From Bacteroidota bacterium (lineage in GTDB: Bacteria; Bacteroidota; Ignavibacteria; UBA10030): DNA of 5,671 bases. The notes under the pieces were generated by a model. That model was not told the DNA's origin and did no database searches. It worked only from the letters and a program-made list of their open reading frames with translations. The position numbers were made by a program, and so were the translations under genes. The DNA lies in assembly GCA_003453835.1 (NCBI GenBank), contig DMMN01000095.1, positions 1-5,671 on the forward strand, given 5' to 3'. This document shows positions 4,870-5,671 of this stretch, in pieces (within the stretch, counting starts at the first letter, position 1; the number at the start of each line of letters is the position of its first letter).

Positions 4870-5671
4870 ATCCCAACCGCACTGGTGACCGGAGGAACCG
4901 GATTCGTTGGAAGTCACACAGTGGAACTGTTGCTTCAACGGGGTTTTGATGTTCGTTGTATCGTTCGCTCTCGACGGTCGTCGCTCGGCTGGCTCAGAGG
5001 GCTTCCAGTGGACGTCGTGGCGTCCGATCTCTCGGATGTGGGAACACTCAAAGCTGCCGTCCACGACGTCGAATATGTCTTCCATATCGCGGGCGTCACT
5101 AAAGCGACGAGGCGACGCGACTACTTTCAGGGCAATGTCGAGACGACACGTCATCTACTCCAGGCGGCGGTCACGGCTTCCAGTCTCAAGAGATTCTGCT
5201 TTGTCAGCAGCCTGACTGCGGTCGGCCCAAGTCCCGACGGCACCCCTCTCACCGAAGACGCACCCTGCCGTCCCATCACGTCGTATGGACAATCGAAGCT
5301 GGAGGCCGAGCAAGCTTGCCTCTCATTTCGAGACAAGATACCACTCGTGATTCTTCGTCCGCCTGCGGTGTACGGACCAAGAGACAAAGACATCCTGGAG
5401 ATTTTTCGCAGCGTCAAGCGAGGAATCAATCCAATGTTCGGTGGCCGGAAGAAGTCGCTCAGTCTCATTCATGTCTCCGATCTAGCCCGTGCGATTGTAG
5501 ATGCCACGCTTTCTGATGCAACCATCGGCAACACGTATTTCGTAACGGATCCGATTCCGCACGATATCTCCGAACTTGTCAGGACGCTTTCATCCATCAT
5601 GAAGAAAAGGGCCTTCGCCATCAGCATCCCGGCCTTTCTTCTTTATGGCATCGCTGCAACCGTCGAAGGAG
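4870..5671 (+). CDS. NAD-dependent epimerase/dehydratase (extended SDR), 3'-truncated; candidate ceramide reductase
   Basis: An extended short-chain dehydrogenase cut by the window end; 267 residues are visible, where such proteins are usually about 320-330. The Rossmann motif TALVTGGTGFVGSH (3-16) binds NAD(P). Further landmarks are HIAGVT, FVSSLTAVGP with the usual Ser region at 113-114, catalytic Tyr139-x3-Lys143 (YGQSK), RPPAVYGPRD (163-172) and IHVSDLARA. The frame is open from the TGA at 4837-4839 but has no ATG, GTG or TTG before GTG 4885, which would cut into strand beta1. The natural start by homology is at or near ATC 4870, four bases after GAGGAGG. So either a rare AUC start or a one-base indel relative to ATG 4866 applies. 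Divergent from the SPT-like gene, so ceramide reductase (CerR-like) is plausible; a sugar epimerase or 3-beta-HSD-like enzyme is the alternative. Confidence 0.9.
   Translation, partial: MPTALVTGGTGFVGSHTVELLLQRGFDVRCIVRSRRSSLGWLRGLPVDVVASDLSDVGTLKAAVHDVEYVFHIAGVTKATRRRDYFQGNVETTRHLLQAAVTASSLKRFCFVSSLTAVGPSPDGTPLTEDAPCRPITSYGQSKLEAEQACLSFRDKIPLVILRPPAVYGPRDKDILEIFRSVKRGINPMFGGRKKSLSLIHVSDLARAIVDATLSDATIGNTYFVTDPIPHDISELVRTLSSIMKKRAFAISIPAFLLYGIAATVEG

Noticed and set aside
4866..4950. ATG 4866 as a start in its own frame
   Set aside because: That frame gives a short peptide (MYPNRTGDRR...) that stops after about 27 codons and lacks the Rossmann motif.
1..5671. CRISPR array, tRNA/rRNA, insertion sequence or origin
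   Set aside because: No regular repeat-spacer pattern, cloverleaf, transposase motif or DnaA-box cluster was seen on either strand.

Overview
The window looks like chromosomal DNA of a free-living bacterium of moderate GC, probably from the Bacteroidota/Chlorobiota/Ignavibacteriota assemblage. This placement is inferred from gene content: a serine-palmitoyltransferase-type alpha-oxoamine synthase beside a YghO/ceramide-synthase-like acyltransferase. The promoters I can see resemble sigma70 (TTGACT-17-TATATT) and several genes have good Shine-Dalgarno sequences. Both features argue against Bacteroidia proper, where -33/-7 promoters and weak SD use are the norm. No rRNA, tRNA, CRISPR array, transposase or phage gene is visible.

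Layout, left to right. 1-293: non-coding segment packed with perfect hairpins and short direct and inverted repeats. 294-857 (-): universal stress protein with a very basic N-terminal tail. 891-921: intrinsic terminator of the next gene. 931-1848 (-): ilvE, branched-chain aminotransferase with all key residues. 1849-2290: 442-base non-coding stretch with several inverted repeats and a degenerate CGCAAAGG-type repeat. 2291-3409 (-): GNAT-fold acyltransferase of the YghO/bacterial ceramide synthase type. 3451-3483: strong intrinsic terminator. 3521-4735 (-): SPT-like alpha-oxoamine synthase, TTG start. 4736-4869: divergent promoter region with two overlapping sigma70-like promoters. 4870-5671 (+): extended SDR (NAD-dependent epimerase/dehydratase), running off the right edge and lacking a normal start codon.

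How the genes may work together: the three right-hand genes correspond in family to the three enzymes of the bacterial ceramide pathway. These are serine palmitoyltransferase (Spt), a GNAT-type ceramide synthase (bCerS) and an NAD-dependent ceramide reductase (CerR). Spt and the SDR share a divergent promoter. The main hypothesis is therefore a compact sphingolipid module. IlvE could supply branched alpha-keto acids as primers for iso-branched acyl chains, but that link is speculative. All functional names rest on motif recognition; no database search was run.
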